From positions 1,176,656 through 1,240,655 of the forward strand of contig BCGN01000004.1 in assembly GCA_001599295.1 (NCBI GenBank): a DNA stretch of 64,000 nucleotides. The letters run 5' to 3'. The translations under genes were made by a program, and so were the position numbers. This document shows positions 1 through 11,228 of this stretch, piece after piece; positions within the stretch are counted from its first letter, which is position 1, and the number at the start of each line of letters is the position of its first letter. This DNA is from Sporopachydermia quercuum (taxonomy: Eukaryota > Ascomycota > Sporopachydermiomycetes > Sporopachydermiales > Sporopachydermiaceae). The notes under the pieces were generated by a model. That model worked only from the letters and a program-made list of their open reading frames with translations, did not search any database and was not told where the DNA came from.

Positions 1-1394
1 ACAGGTCTTGATCTGGAATTAATGAGATTAGTAGATGTAGGAACTGGGTTGAAAATTGTTTGAGTTGTTGATAGACTTCGGTCTAATACGCTACCATTAA
101 CCTGGCTCGGTGATGCCGGCGCAATGAAGGATGCAGATGAGGATGAGGAAGTCGATCTTGCGTTATTCAACGGAAGAAGTTCAAACTCATTCTCCATTAA
201 ATCATCGTCATCAAAATATAATGACTCTTCATCGGCCACATGCTGACTTAAATCCACAGATTTTCTGTACTTGTAAGAATTGACTAGCGATGCAGTACTG
301 CCATTGTTTGCTATGCCGTTTGCTTGCTGTAATGCGACCGTTGGCACAGTTGAGAATGTGTAATACTGCACTGTGTCGTAAGACCATCGGCAAAACTTGT
401 CCATTTGCACAATTGGTAATTTATAGTAATACTTTGCATAGTTGAAAACAGTGTACGACAAAACAGCTCCGCCAATTAAATCAATGAAGTAATGATGCGT
501 CAAATACATTGTACTCCACCAAATCCATAACTCGTATGCATAGAACAAAACAGAGAATCTTGGGAAAAGGTAAGAAAGGTATAAAACTTCCATTGTTGCA
601 CAACCTGAATGCAGAGAAGGAAATGCTCCAAAGACCATCGGTGAGGCTCCGAAGGTACTTGAATACATATTCACACCAATAATTTGATCGATTCTTGCTA
701 ATCCGCCAGGAGACCCAGGCATAGAGTAATTGGCGGGCTCCAAACCATGAGAATTCTTATACCATGGAGGAGCAGAAGGACAGAGGATTTGAATTGTCAC
801 GCCAAAAAAATTCATAAATCCGAAAGCGAATGCATAATTTCTTAAGGTTGTTGGAGGCGCAAACAAAAAAATCACAAGAGCAACAACAACTGGGGCAGAA
901 AAGTGAATTATTCCATATGGTAACCAAGCTAAAATATCAAGCAACGGCATTTGAAGAGATGACAAAACATCGCTCAAATTACTGCCATAAAGAATGGTCT
1001 CTAAAGCAGGTAAAACACGTACTGAGATTGGGGGTCTCCAAGTACCAGGAATAAAGGAGCAGGAATAGAATAAAATTGCCCAGGTTATGATGGGCAAAGC
1101 ACCGAAGAAAAATTGTGATGTGATAGGTAGTAAAAATGCTGTCGTTAGCAAAGCTGCCAGAAGAAAACGGAAAATGAAAGGGGGATTATCCACAATGATG
1201 AATGAGAGCAATAACGACAAGCCCATTATGACGTATTGCAGATCCATAAGTTCCCACTCATGGGTCTTCAATCTCTTAATAGTTACAGAAACATCAAAAG
1301 ATAGTTCTAAGTCACCAATTGTGGCGCCTGGTGGTCGATCAGCTAGAAATATTTTCCGAAACTTCTTTACAACATATCTCTTGATGGACATCAT
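1..1394 (-). CDS. AUR1: Inositol phosphorylceramide synthase, C-terminus beyond window
   Basis: This enzyme transfers phosphoinositol from phosphatidylinositol to ceramide in the Golgi, the first step of complex sphingolipid synthesis and the target of aureobasidin A. The visible 464 codons show several hydrophobic segments and the family's phosphatase-like signatures: FGAFPSLHSG, THHYFIDLIGG and the conserved GSPGGLARID. The start is the first of two adjacent ATGs (1392-1394). The frame upstream has no further ATG before a stop. The frame is still open at base 1, so the end of the polar Ser/Asn-rich C-terminal tail lies outside. The protein is already longer than Saccharomyces Aur1 (about 400 residues), with the excess in that tail. 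It is transcribed leftward, divergently from the Bye1-like gene. The family assignment is secure. Confidence 0.96.
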   Translation of the reverse strand, partial: MMSIKRYVVKKFRKIFLADRPPGATIGDLELSFDVSVTIKRLKTHEWELMDLQYVIMGLSLLLSFIIVDNPPFIFRFLLAALLTTAFLLPITSQFFFGALPIITWAILFYSCSFIPGTWRPPISVRVLPALETILYGSNLSDVLSSLQMPLLDILAWLPYGIIHFSAPVVVALVIFLFAPPTTLRNYAFAFGFMNFFGVTIQILCPSAPPWYKNSHGLEPANYSMPGSPGGLARIDQIIGVNMYSSTFGASPMVFGAFPSLHSGCATMEVLYLSYLFPRFSVLFYAYELWIWWSTMYLTHHYFIDLIGGAVLSYTVFNYAKYYYKLPIVQMDKFCRWSYDTVQYYTFSTVPTVALQQANGIANNGSTASLVNSYKYRKSVDLSQHVADEESLYFDDDDLMENEFELLPLNNARSTSSSSSASFIAPASPSQVNGSVLDRSLSTTQTIFNPVPTSTNLINSRSRP

Positions 1395-3749
1395 TTTCGA
1401 TTCAAAGTTACGTGGTGTTATAAGTTTGTGTAGAAGTTGCAAAAACGAAGATGTAACGTTTCTTCTAAATTTGCATGATAATAATCCTGCACTTTCTATA
1501 ACTCAACGCCAGGAAAATAACAGAAAAACTTTGTGATTGATTTGAATCGTTGTAATTGGCTTCCTGCCTTACTATGTGTCTTTGGTGTAAGAATTAGATA
1601 AGGCCCTTGTGAAATTCCGTTCACCCTAAGCTTTTTGGCAGCAATCCTAAGCTATAGACGAGATTTTGAAACAGTTAGACTGGCAACTGACCAGTGAATA
1701 GCGTAACGAATGCAGTAAATATTGGAATTAGATGAGCTCACTGGAATATCCCTTTCGCTGGTAGTCGGTACACAAGATAACAATTCTATTGAATTCTGTG
1801 AGGTATGAGCTTTTTTTAATACTTTTAAGATTGAGACCAATTTCACTCTGTATGTATATCTTGCCTTTTCTTTTCTATTGGGCAACATGGAGAATGGTAT
1901 CTGTAGAAATCAAAAGAGAGGAATTAAGTAAGTAAACAGAAACACAAGAGCAGAAAGAAAAATAAAGAGAGTTGAGTTTCTTTAAGAATTTGTCACGGAA
2001 TCGTCTGCCGATAGAATCAAATGCAAGTAACGCCGTAAACCTTGACATAATTAGTATGAGGGAAAAGGGACGTTAACTCCAAACTAAAGTTACTGATCGC
2101 AGTTTACATATTTGACTAGGGCAAAATGTCATTTATCCCTTATAAAATATTTTAAAGTTTTGGTAAACATCTCTTAGGCCTGTATGACTTGCACTTTAAC
2201 GAAATTCCATGACATATCTATCACTCACTCAAATACTTGATAAGTTGTTAGTTAAAGTTGTATGAAAGAGTATTGTTGATGTTCAACTTGAGGGCCTCGA
2301 CACAATTTTATCTCTTCAGTTGTAAGTTTTAAAGAAGTACGTAAAAGCTAATATTCTAAATTAGAGCTAAATTTATTTGCAAGACTTCAGCGATATAAGA
2401 ATCTCCTCACAAGGAACGCAGGTTGAGTTTGCTGAAATTGGTTTGGTGGTGCAAGAAGAATATTTCAATTGTCATGACAATTGAAAACTTTATGAGAATA
2501 AATTCTTAGTACGATATTTAGTTGATACGACTATTCCCAAAACCATGACTACTCATGGTATAAGCATTAGAAGAGAATACGAGGTATTTTATCTCCGAAG
2601 GTTATCAATAGATGCGGTTCTATTGTAATTGAGTATGGAATGTAATCACTGAAGAGTAAGTACAGTGCTAAGTCAATTTATGTATAGAAGAGTAACAATA
2701 CTTTTTATAAAAAGAACTTGTAAATAGTAGGAAGCTGTCCCGCGAAACACCCAGCAGAGGGTTAACGCTCGGATCAAATAGTGAAAAGAGTTCGCACCGG
2801 ATGGTTCCTCATAATAACTGCACCGTGTACCGTTATCTCATCCTCTTTAGTGAAAGTAATATGGATATTATAAGTAACTTAAAATCGGACTCTTGATAGT
2901 ACTGAAAGATATCTATATCAATAAAAACCTGTTATCTTGTAAATATTACTTTTACAATTGCTATTCTTCTTGTCACGCAAGCATCTCGAGATTCTCGGTA
3001 GGACATGTAGAAGATGTACCAGTAAGCATGTCATATCAGCAATCGCCTTGCTTTTACTCAATTTGTAGTTGGTGTGTTTATACTCAAATCGTGGGATTCT
3101 TACTTCTTGAAAGCTGTGATTGTTCTTATCTTTACAACTTCTCCTTTCGGGATACTGCTGTTCTTCCAAACTATCTATCCCATTGAAGATCATGCCATGT
3201 TATATCATTGTACATTAAAATTTCTCCATCGCATTTTTATAATTATTATTACGTCATCGTTAAATAATTTTCTATCATTTATTTTATCACGTAATCTGTA
3301 AAACGCCACTTCTCACTCAGGCGACTAAGGTATCGTTTCTCATTATCAACTACCTACCTTATATGATATTGAGCTATTTTGTTGATTATTCTATTTGTTG
3401 GCCACATAGATATATATGTATTGTTGATAAAATTGAATACTGACATTGTGCCTGATATAGATCAAAAATTTAGCGTATTAGCTGATAGTGTTAATATATC
3501 AACTGCTACTTCAATTGAGCTCTGACTTTATTTTCTCACTCTGGGCATCGATCAGTAAGGTGGGTTGATGTTGTTAGGATATTTACTGTAAATACGTTAG
3601 TTGTTGAAGCTATAGTTTCAATTTCTACATCTATTAGAATAGACAAAGATTACACACTCTGTAAATTTGGATCAAACTTTGTTGTAGTTTGATGAATATT
3701 GCTGCGGCCCTGTTAGCATTTGGTCTCTGGATTTAGGAAGTGTAAACCA
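1395..3749. other. Intergenic region, divergent promoters of AUR1 and the Bye1-like gene
   Basis: These 2.35 kb lie between two divergently transcribed genes. The reading frames here are short, overlap on opposite strands and match no family I recognise. The one feature that stands out is a GC-rich patch at about 2731-2810, listed separately. The rest is ordinary AT-rich spacer. Confidence 0.6.
2731..2810. other. GC-rich island in AT-rich spacer
   Basis: By hand count about 43 of 80 bases are G or C, against roughly a third in the surrounding spacer. No open frame runs through it and no tRNA cloverleaf folds from it by eye. A structured non-coding RNA or a cluster of factor sites would both fit. 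Neither is shown. Confidence 0.3.
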
Positions 3750-5900
3750 ATGGTTGATGGCATTGTAGATCCTCCGGAAGCTGTAGATTTAGATGATGTC
3801 TTCCGGGAAGAATCGAGGAATGGCTTGATGGATTCGCCTATCGGCCAATCACAAGAAAGCGCCGTTTCAAATGAAGACGCAAATGAAGAGCATACTGTTA
3901 AAATTCTTGATGAAGCTGAAGAGGATGATGCTGAGGTTGATGTTTATGAGCGAGAAGGATCAGATGCTGAATATATACAGATTGAAGAGGGCAATCAGGA
4001 GGACGATAATGTTAGTGATGATGGATTAGACGATGGAGATTATCTTGGCGATTTAGAGGTTGTGGAAAGCCGAAAGAATGGAAATACTGATGAAGTTCCA
4101 ATTCCTGAGAATAGTCGCCACAGTTCAGATGAAAGTCAAAGCCACCAGGTGAACAGTACTGACAAAGAGCATACAAATAGCTTAAACAATGATTTACCTG
4201 ATGCTCAAGAGACGGGTAGTAGGAAAGCTTCAGAAGATAATGAGAACTCGAAAGCTTCTTCCGATGGTACGAAAGATGAGGAAGAAGAAAAAGAAGAAAT
4301 GATTCCAGCAAGGAAAAGCGCGATAGAGCAGTTTCATAAAGCGATAAGAGGTATTCATATAAGTAACTCGCTGAAAAAGCATTTACCAGCTAAATTGGAT
4401 GATCTTTATGAAGATCTATCAATTGATCTTGAAAAGGCTGTNTTTTATCATTTTGGAGACCATAAGACATCTGATATCAGCAGAAGAGTGGGAGCTATTT
4501 ACAGAGGTAAAGTCATTACCCTTATTAGCATCATAAAGGACCCCAGTAATAATCATTTCAACTATATGCTACTGACCAGGCAAATATCTCCAGATAAAGC
4601 AGTAACGACACCAAAGAATGAGATTTTGCTACTAAATCCTGAAATCGAACAGCTAGAGAAGAAAATCATGGAAGAGTCGTTGCAGCAGTCTATTTTGAAA
4701 GACGAACATCCAGAAGGGGGCCTCAGGATCAAACGAACGCATAAGGGAGAAGAGGTCATTGAAACTGATGACTACAATTATGGAGTAGATTCTGGAGAAA
4801 TGTATGGGAGATTACCGAATCGACCATCAGAAGATTCTATGATGAACAAGAAGGTTAGGCGTAGCTCAGAAACTGAAAGAAAGAGCTCTAGAAATAATTC
4901 AAGGAGTAAGTCCCTTCCAGTTGTCAATCTAGATGAAGACTCTGATGATGAATTGTCTGGCGAAAACATCCAAACATTACTTGATGATAATGATATTGAA
5001 ACAATAGTATCTAAGGGGTCAAGTTCCATGAAAGCCGCTACACCCAATGTAGAAAACAATATTTCGATTGAAGAAGCTGTTCAGGCAGTTATGAAAGATC
5101 CTGTTAGAAATACTATAGATCCTAACAATATTCCGCGGATTTGGGAAGGTTCAATAAGCATGCCGGGCGTAACAGAATGTCCAAGTGAAGTGTATCTGCT
5201 AAATGATGCGTGGGAATTCTTAGAAATTGACCCCGAAAGAAATCTTTATCGTAACGATCTTTTCCAAGTAGATAAAGATATAAGAATTGAAGGAAGAGTG
5301 GACAAAACGGCAGCTATTGATTATTTAGCTGGCAAACAAGCCAATTCAAGATTAGTGGTTATTCAAATAGCACCCAACTGTGGATCTGGAGTTACCAAGT
5401 GCTATAATGAAAGAAAGATTCGGTCATCATTTCTCTCGTTATTCAGTTACTTTTACGATAGAAACAAGTATGGCATAATTTCAAGCAAAGGGCCTATTGT
5501 CCGTGATGCTTATTTGGTAGCTCTTAAGAAAAAACATAGGTACTTGATACCCAGGGTTTTACGAAATGCTGTTGATAAGGAAGTCTGGAAAGTAGTGTTT
5601 GATCATTGTGAAGAAGTTCTATTGGGTGTTTTCCTTATATCTGATAGCGCTGTGGAAGAGCACCTTAAACGTCTTGAAACTGAGGCAAAAACTTTACAGC
5701 CTGCATCAGCTTACGCATCTAGTTCCATTGAAAAAGCAATCAGAAGTGACAATGAAACAATGCTAAAATTAAAACGATTAGGACTTTCCTCAGGCGAGAT
5801 CAATTCTTTGAAAGAACTGTTTCAAAGCAATCCCCAGTTAATATCACTGGTTGAAAACAATCCAGATTCACTAGTCACAGCGTTACGAATGACTAAATGA
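3750..5900 (+). CDS. BYE1: Bye1-like protein: TFIIS-like central domain and SPOC domain
   Basis: Bye1 binds RNA polymerase II through a TFIIS-like domain and acts in early elongation. The 716-residue protein starts with about 185 acidic, Ser/Asp/Glu-rich residues. A TFIIS central-domain-like segment follows at about 190-315 (core YRGKVITLISIIKDP, then a TRQISPDKAV element). A charged linker leads to a SPOC domain at about 460-632, opening with IWEGSISMPG. The ATG at 3750 is the first in the frame. The frame stays open 10 codons upstream, but only a TTG is available there. Saccharomyces Bye1 has an N-terminal PHD finger, and no Cys/His set for one is visible here or in the upstream kilobase. 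The name therefore rests on the two C-terminal domains. One N at 4442 makes one residue unknown. Confidence 0.75.
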   Translation: MVDGIVDPPEAVDLDDVFREESRNGLMDSPIGQSQESAVSNEDANEEHTVKILDEAEEDDAEVDVYEREGSDAEYIQIEEGNQEDDNVSDDGLDDGDYLGDLEVVESRKNGNTDEVPIPENSRHSSDESQSHQVNSTDKEHTNSLNNDLPDAQETGSRKASEDNENSKASSDGTKDEEEEKEEMIPARKSAIEQFHKAIRGIHISNSLKKHLPAKLDDLYEDLSIDLEKAXFYHFGDHKTSDISRRVGAIYRGKVITLISIIKDPSNNHFNYMLLTRQISPDKAVTTPKNEILLLNPEIEQLEKKIMEESLQQSILKDEHPEGGLRIKRTHKGEEVIETDDYNYGVDSGEMYGRLPNRPSEDSMMNKKVRRSSETERKSSRNNSRSKSLPVVNLDEDSDDELSGENIQTLLDDNDIETIVSKGSSSMKAATPNVENNISIEEAVQAVMKDPVRNTIDPNNIPRIWEGSISMPGVTECPSEVYLLNDAWEFLEIDPERNLYRNDLFQVDKDIRIEGRVDKTAAIDYLAGKQANSRLVVIQIAPNCGSGVTKCYNERKIRSSFLSLFSYFYDRNKYGIISSKGPIVRDAYLVALKKKHRYLIPRVLRNAVDKEVWKVVFDHCEEVLLGVFLISDSAVEEHLKRLETEAKTLQPASAYASSSIEKAIRSDNETMLKLKRLGLSSGEINSLKELFQSNPQLISLVENNPDSLVTALRMTK

Positions 5901-6109
5901 TGTGTAGATATAGAAATATATAATGATAGTGTACAATAGTCCTGTAGTAATATTTTGAAACACAATTCTATAGTATATTAATCGGACATATAGCTGTAAC
6001 TGCATTACGTCAGCAACGGTCAACATTGAATAAAAATTGAAAACATGGGCTTATGATACGTTCATTAATTTAAAAACTTTCATTTATTAAGGAAGATATT
6101 TTGACTAAT

Positions 6110-6950
6110 TTAAGCCTTAGCCAAAGCTTTTTGGACAGAGTATCTCTTCTGCTTCTTCAAAACCAAAACCTTGAATCTGTCAAAGTCAGTTAATTGACTT
6201 CTCTTGGCCTTTTGAGCGATCTTACCAGCCCAGGCAGATTTGTTCCATTTCTCGGTAGCTTCAGCGGCTTCCCACTTCTTAGCAACGGTGGTGGACTTGG
6301 CACCCCTAGGTAAAGCAATGACAATAGGAGTCAAGGTGGAGTTAGCAATGGAAAAAGCTTGACGAGGAACACCGGTAACAGGACCGTCAATCAAAACCTG
6401 TGAAAATATGTTAGTAAATATATCAATAAAACGCTAGACATGGAACAAATATTTAAAGGGCATTGATCAAAACGTGGGGTATTCTAATAAACATTCGATT
6501 TTGCTGAATTTATTATTGATATCTTTTGAGCATTGTTCTTCAACTGTTGACTCTTATAGAAGTCAGTTATAGCCGGTGATAATCCACTGATAGCACAATG
6601 AGAAATAACTACTAAAGCATGCAGAGTCAAATAATTACAGCATTTGTCGATTGTTATGCAAGATTGCTCCTTATACTTGGTTTTGTCCTTTTCTCAAATT
6701 TGATAATTGTTATCGGTCGGTCTACTAGTTGTCGTTGGATAGCATGTCCCTTCGCTNATCAGAATATTTGATAGTGCCCTTAATTTTCCATTCTTCCAAA
6801 TCAATATTCAATACAACTTACTCTCTTGTGGTCGATGATTTCAACGATGGTGGCAAGCTTACCAGCGTAAGCTCCCTTGTTGATGAGCACAACACGGCCA
6901 ACTTCAACATTTCGCCATTTGGAGGCTTTGACAACAGTTTCTGCGGACAT
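6110..6950 (-). CDS. RPL14: 60S ribosomal protein eL14, two exons
   Basis: eL14 is a structural protein of the large cytoplasmic ribosomal subunit. Exon 1 (6822-6950) encodes 43 residues from [20 protein letters not shown] to EIIDHKR. Exon 2 (6110-6397) continues with [15 protein letters not shown] and ends in a Lys-rich tail. The total is 138 residues, the same as Saccharomyces Rpl14. The intron (6398-6821, 424 nt) has donor GTAAGT, a perfect TACTAAC at 6410-6416 and acceptor CAG only 13 nt after the branch A. The phase is 0. One long intron early in the gene is typical of yeast ribosomal-protein genes. It is divergent from SFT1 across a 1.9-kb spacer that holds two E-box-like palindromes. 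Confidence 0.97.
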
Positions 6951-8824
6951 TCTGATATATGTATATGTTGGTTGATTGATTCGTCTAAGTCGGATGCTTT
7001 TATCTCCCTTCGATCACTAAACCGTAAGCACTTCGATATATGCAATATTGGAATATCCGATAGGCAATCTGAGTAGTATCAAATAACGGTAGCTAAGGAA
7101 TCAATCTAAGATACAACTGTCCTGGGCCATAGAGTGAGTCGGTTACTCTGAGTAAGCTTACTGTTGTTCCACACTCACATGGGACTGGGTCTGAGTTGTT
7201 TGGTATGCTTGCCGTAGACAAGAGTGAAAATTATTTGAAGGGTACTTTGTGGTATATCACTGTCCGGTCGCCAATATTCCATAGGTTTGTGACAAAACCC
7301 TTGCCCTCTTTAATCATGTGATTTTCAAAGGTTGTATTTAAGGGTACTAGATCACGTGATAAGGATATCAATTGCGCAAACAATTTTTTACTCTCTTTTT
7401 ATTGATTGTTCTTGAGTTTCTTCTTCTTCCTTCGCTCTGCAAAGTGCGATCACTTATGTATAAATGTTATTTGGATTCTATATTATGTTGTTTAATTCAT
7501 TCGTTTGATCAGTAACAGTAGTAGTACTTATCTTGTTAATGTAGTAGAGATCGTGTGATTTTTGATATCTTTCACGATATCGCAATAGGTAAGGAAGATT
7601 TTGCCCATGAGTTTCGCCTGATGCTATTGGTGTTGACAGTTCAAAGAATTCAACAAAATGATGAAATAATTTGCGATTGATACATCTGGTTCGGAAACAT
7701 GCCTAGTTTCATTATTGGCCAGATAGAGTATGATAGCAACTATTAAGTCTGATTTGAATGAACTAACTCTTGTCTTGTTCCCTTGAGTCAATCATGGAGA
7801 GACTAACATTTTTTAGTAACTATGATTTCACAGTAAAATTAATTCGAATAACTTATTAGAAGATTTAGGGCAATGTATGTGGTATGTTTCGTTTTGANAC
7901 AGAAGAATTGACAATGGAAATGGAAAACAAGGAATATTGTTATTAAATGATGAGAACCATTTCTGCTACTTAGATTGAACTTCGTAATGAAAACCGACAA
8001 ATTATCACCAAGATCGCTGACTTGATGACATTTTGTTTCTTAAATCCATTCAATTCTTCTGCTAAAAGTTTGCAAGATGCAAGTGGACTAATAAGTTATT
8101 AACAAATATTCAGCTTTTGTAGGACTTTTCTTTCACTTGTTTCATAGGTGAATAGCTTCCAAACTGTTGACATCTATGAATAATATTACATAATTGTCTA
8201 GTACACTCAAACCTTTCCACCTGTTAATAATATTATATTTCAATATTCTTTTTGAAATTGTTTTAAAGCATTATTTCCCCAAACATTAAAGTATAGTATT
8301 TAAACACCGAAGTGTAGTTGGCATACACAAAAATATGTGTATCGATATAATGAATNTATTCAGTTAATTGTAGTCCTCTATCCTTCTATATTATCTCATT
8401 TTTACTTATTCTCTTTCAACGCGAACGTATATTCAAAAGAAGTATTAATTACTGAGAATCAGTTGCCATTTTCTTTCTTTCATATGTTCATTAATAATTG
8501 AAGAGTCTTACTGAAAGCTATGGTGATGGATATGTACATTACATCTCACTCTTAAAATAGGCACTTGCGCAAAGGAATTTACCACTGCTTATCTGTCATC
8601 TAAGCACCATCAATCAATCAAATGATAAATACAAGTACGGAATTAATTTATTTGAAAGCTCAATAATACCTATGTTATAACTGTTATTTCTCTAGTGCAG
8701 GTCATAGAATTGATATCTTTAGTTTACTTTCCCCAACTATCAAACAACAAGATTTTCCTCATCTCTCAGGCAGAGACTACCACAATACTACCATAATAGA
8801 ATACTCAACGCATTGGAGAACATC
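6951..8824. other. Intergenic region between RPL14 and SFT1
   Basis: This 1.9-kb spacer is shared by divergent promoters. The only regulatory signal I can point to is the pair of E-box-like palindromes at 7313-7360. I see no further gene. A possible C/D snoRNA pattern near 7947-8032 was examined and not accepted. Confidence 0.55.
7313..7360. promoter_or_regulatory. Two E-box-like palindromes upstream of RPL14
   Basis: ATCATGTGAT (7313-7322) and ATCACGTGAT (7351-7360) lie about 360-410 bp upstream of the RPL14 start. CACGTG with flanking AT bases is the Cbf1-type site of yeasts, and Cbf1 takes part in ribosomal-protein gene control in several non-Saccharomyces yeasts. Assigning these sites to RPL14 rather than SFT1 is inference. 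Confidence 0.45.
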
Positions 8825-9228
8825 ATGTCACTAGCTGCTGAAAGAGAACAGGAGGTATGAATGACTACATGCAAAATAGATATTGAAGGATCATACTGTT
8901 ATGGTTATATTGTTATCTGTTTTCTATTCTTGTACCTTTAATCACTTAATGATAACTAACACGTCTGGAATAGAATAATGATTTGTTACAATCACTAGCT
9001 GGAAAGCTATCAACATTACGTAGTATAACTGAAGATATTCACAGTCGAGCAGAAGATACTTCAGTGATTGATAATTTAACTACAACAATGGGGAACATGT
9101 TTACGTCTCTTAAACATTCATCAGTCAGACTGGCAAGAACAGCAACAGCCGGTCATCCCATATGGAGGACAGTAGGACTTGCATTACTAGTATTCCTGGT
9201 TTTCTGTACACTCTTGAAATTCATATAG
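8825..9228 (+). CDS. SFT1: Golgi Qc-SNARE Sft1, two exons
   Basis: Sft1 is a SNARE for retrograde traffic within the Golgi. Exon 1 (8825-8854) encodes MSLAAEREQE. Exon 2 (8974-9228) encodes the SNARE coiled coil, with NNDLLQSLAGKLSTLR and a central SVIDNLTTTMGNMF segment, followed by a C-terminal membrane anchor (IWRTVGLALLVFLVF). The 94-residue length and the IWR-VGLALL anchor closely match Saccharomyces Sft1 (97 residues). The intron (8855-8973, 119 nt) has donor GTATGA, branch AACTAAC at 8954-8960 and acceptor TAG 14 nt after the branch A. It is convergent with CAP1. Confidence 0.94.
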
Positions 9229-9446
9229 AGAACAGGTAGTTTGAGACTTTCAATATTATAGGCAACGTTTATGTGAGTTCCAGGGACTGTGGAACATCTG
9301 TTATTATATGGTGACTAAATACTCACCATTGCGATAGCGCAAAAATATACATATCATGGTAACTTTATCTGTTATATTGTTCTAAAAATAAATTGATACT
9401 TTAAGAAACGACAGAGTTATGATCAAACCATAATTGATAGGAATAT

Positions 9447-10689
9447 CTAATCTGATCTGCCTCCCCCAATTTCTTGGCCCACTCTGACAGCAGCTGCACT
9501 CTTTTCCCAGTTCATTTTGGATCTTGTAATTGGCAACTGTCTTCTTAAATTCTTGAAAAGTCCTTCGTTCAATCCAACGAAACTTTTATTGACTTCGTCT
9601 TGCATCTTATCTTCAATATTTTTAAGAGTTTTGGCTATTGAACCGGCGACAGGTTGATTGTCGATTTTCTTTGTTGTATTTAACTGGACATTACCATCTT
9701 CATAATAATGAATCTTAATTGACACTTGTCCTTCGATTATATTCTTTGAACTTTCATCGATTATGTAATATGATTTCCATTTACCATTCCAATAATTAGA
9801 AGGATTATATTTATTGTTCACTATCACAATAGCCAAATTTCCTTCATATGGGAAGACACCGAAACTGCCATTGCCTTGATAATGCTCTTTTAAGTAGCTT
9901 TCCAGACTTGCTGATACAGAGTCCCTATTTCATTGAATTAGTATCTAGAAGTATCAACAAATTGCAAAGGAGTTGATGCCAACTGTAACATACACTGAGC
10001 TTTCAGTTTCATAATCCTCGATATCTGTTACAGCCTATAGAGTATATACGAGGTTAGTAAAAAATTCCTTGTCCTCAAAAAAAAAAGCAACTAAATTGAT
10101 TCCTACGATACCTATCATGATTTACCATGATGGTCAAAAGACTATCGAATCTTCTATCAACGAGAACGTGTAATTACGTGCCGTCTTACAACATGCTCAA
10201 AAAAAAAAAAAAACCATACCTTTGAGGCAGGGTTCACTGAGAACTTCTTCCTTATGCTTGGGCTGAAAAATACATGAGGTTCAAGTAGATTAAACTTGCT
10301 GAGCACCTGTTGTGCTCCTTCAACTTTGACTAGTTCAAATTCATCAATATTGTATTTTTCCAAAGCTTTTGACAACCCTGGAAGATTGTTTGATCCTGTA
10401 ATTGTTTTCAAGTCTATCATCCAATCCTTTGTTAAAAATAATTATCCATTGTACTTTGATTGAACTCGTGGACTAACACCACCAAGACCTTAAACAAGTT
10501 TACTAACCTTCAACAACTTCATCAACCTAACGTAAAATAACAAACCTGTCAGCATCATATTATAAGAAACATCCAATTTTACCTCCATTTTATCTTATTA
10601 ATCAACTACTGATCATCAACCCTACATTTACTTACTTCTCCTGGTGGGGCATCCCTGACCATTCGATTGATAATCTGCTCGTACGACAT
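9447..10689 (-). CDS. CAP1: F-actin capping protein alpha subunit, five exons
   Basis: The Cap1/Cap2 heterodimer blocks actin filament barbed ends at cortical patches. The exons, in coding order, are 10636-10689, 10508-10526 (19 nt), 10220-10413, 9994-10034 (41 nt) and 9447-9924. Joined, they give 786 nt and 261 residues; Saccharomyces Cap1 has 268. The N-terminus reads SYEQIINRMVRDAPPGE. The C-terminal half has NYWNGKWKS, HYYEDGNVQL and LRRQLPITRSKMNW, all family signatures. Donors are GTAAGT, GTTAGT, GTATGG and GTATGT. Branch sites range from a perfect TACTAAC in intron 3 to weak CTGAC- and TTAAC-like forms in introns 1 and 2. The phases agree at every junction and the protein aligns across them. 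Four introns is many for a yeast gene. Confidence 0.93.
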
Positions 10690-11228
10690 TTTGTTTTTTT
10701 TGTTCATATATATCTCAACACCACACAACACTTGAAAAATTCTTATTCAGACACTTACAAGAGCTATGCATAATGACACTCTAATGATAGATTAGCTTAT
10801 CAATTGATACATCTGTTAAGGAGTTCACATCACCAAAGTAAGTTGGGACTTGTATGTGTATACCTCAAAGATAGTCCAATAACAGGTATTTGTCTTATAA
10901 CAGATAGTAAGGAATAATCATGTCTTCAAGAAGCTAGATAAAGAACAAAGCAGAGGGGGTAATTCGCCCTATTCTAATGGTGATTATTCAGGCTAATATG
11001 AATGAATGAATAGAATGATTGATTGATTGAATAGAAATCGGAATTGGAATAGCGGAATAGCGGACTTCGATAGGAATGAATTTATATAAGAACTTAAGTT
11101 ATGAACAAACATATTGAACTGTATTGAGCGGCCGTTCNACCTTATTTAGGTTCAGGTAATTAACAAAATATGTAAGATCATAATCAAGAAGGATACAACA
11201 TCGGTGCATCGAGAATAACGGAGTATAA
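10690..11228. other. Intergenic region between CAP1 and HSE1
   Basis: This 0.54-kb spacer holds the promoter of CAP1 and the 3' end of HSE1. It includes simple (TGAA)n/(TTGA)n-like stretches near 10990-11040. I see nothing else in it. Confidence 0.5.

Noticed and set aside
830-1536. Plus-strand frames of 74 and 149 codons
   Set aside because: They lie mostly over AUR1 on the other strand, which has clear homology; they are shadows.
2893-3301. Frames of 75-97 codons on both strands
   Set aside because: They overlap each other on opposite strands and contain no motif. In particular they do not supply the PHD finger missing from the Bye1-like protein.
3720-3749. Extended N-termini starting at TTG or GTG (also at 21011, 33465, 35548, 56767)
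   Set aside because: Yeast genes start almost always at ATG, and an in-frame ATG lies 9-11 codons downstream in each case.
7947-8032. C/D-box snoRNA-like pattern (ATGATGA ... CTGA)
   Set aside because: The boxes are about 85 bases apart, but the flanks do not form a terminal stem and no rRNA-complementary guide could be shown.
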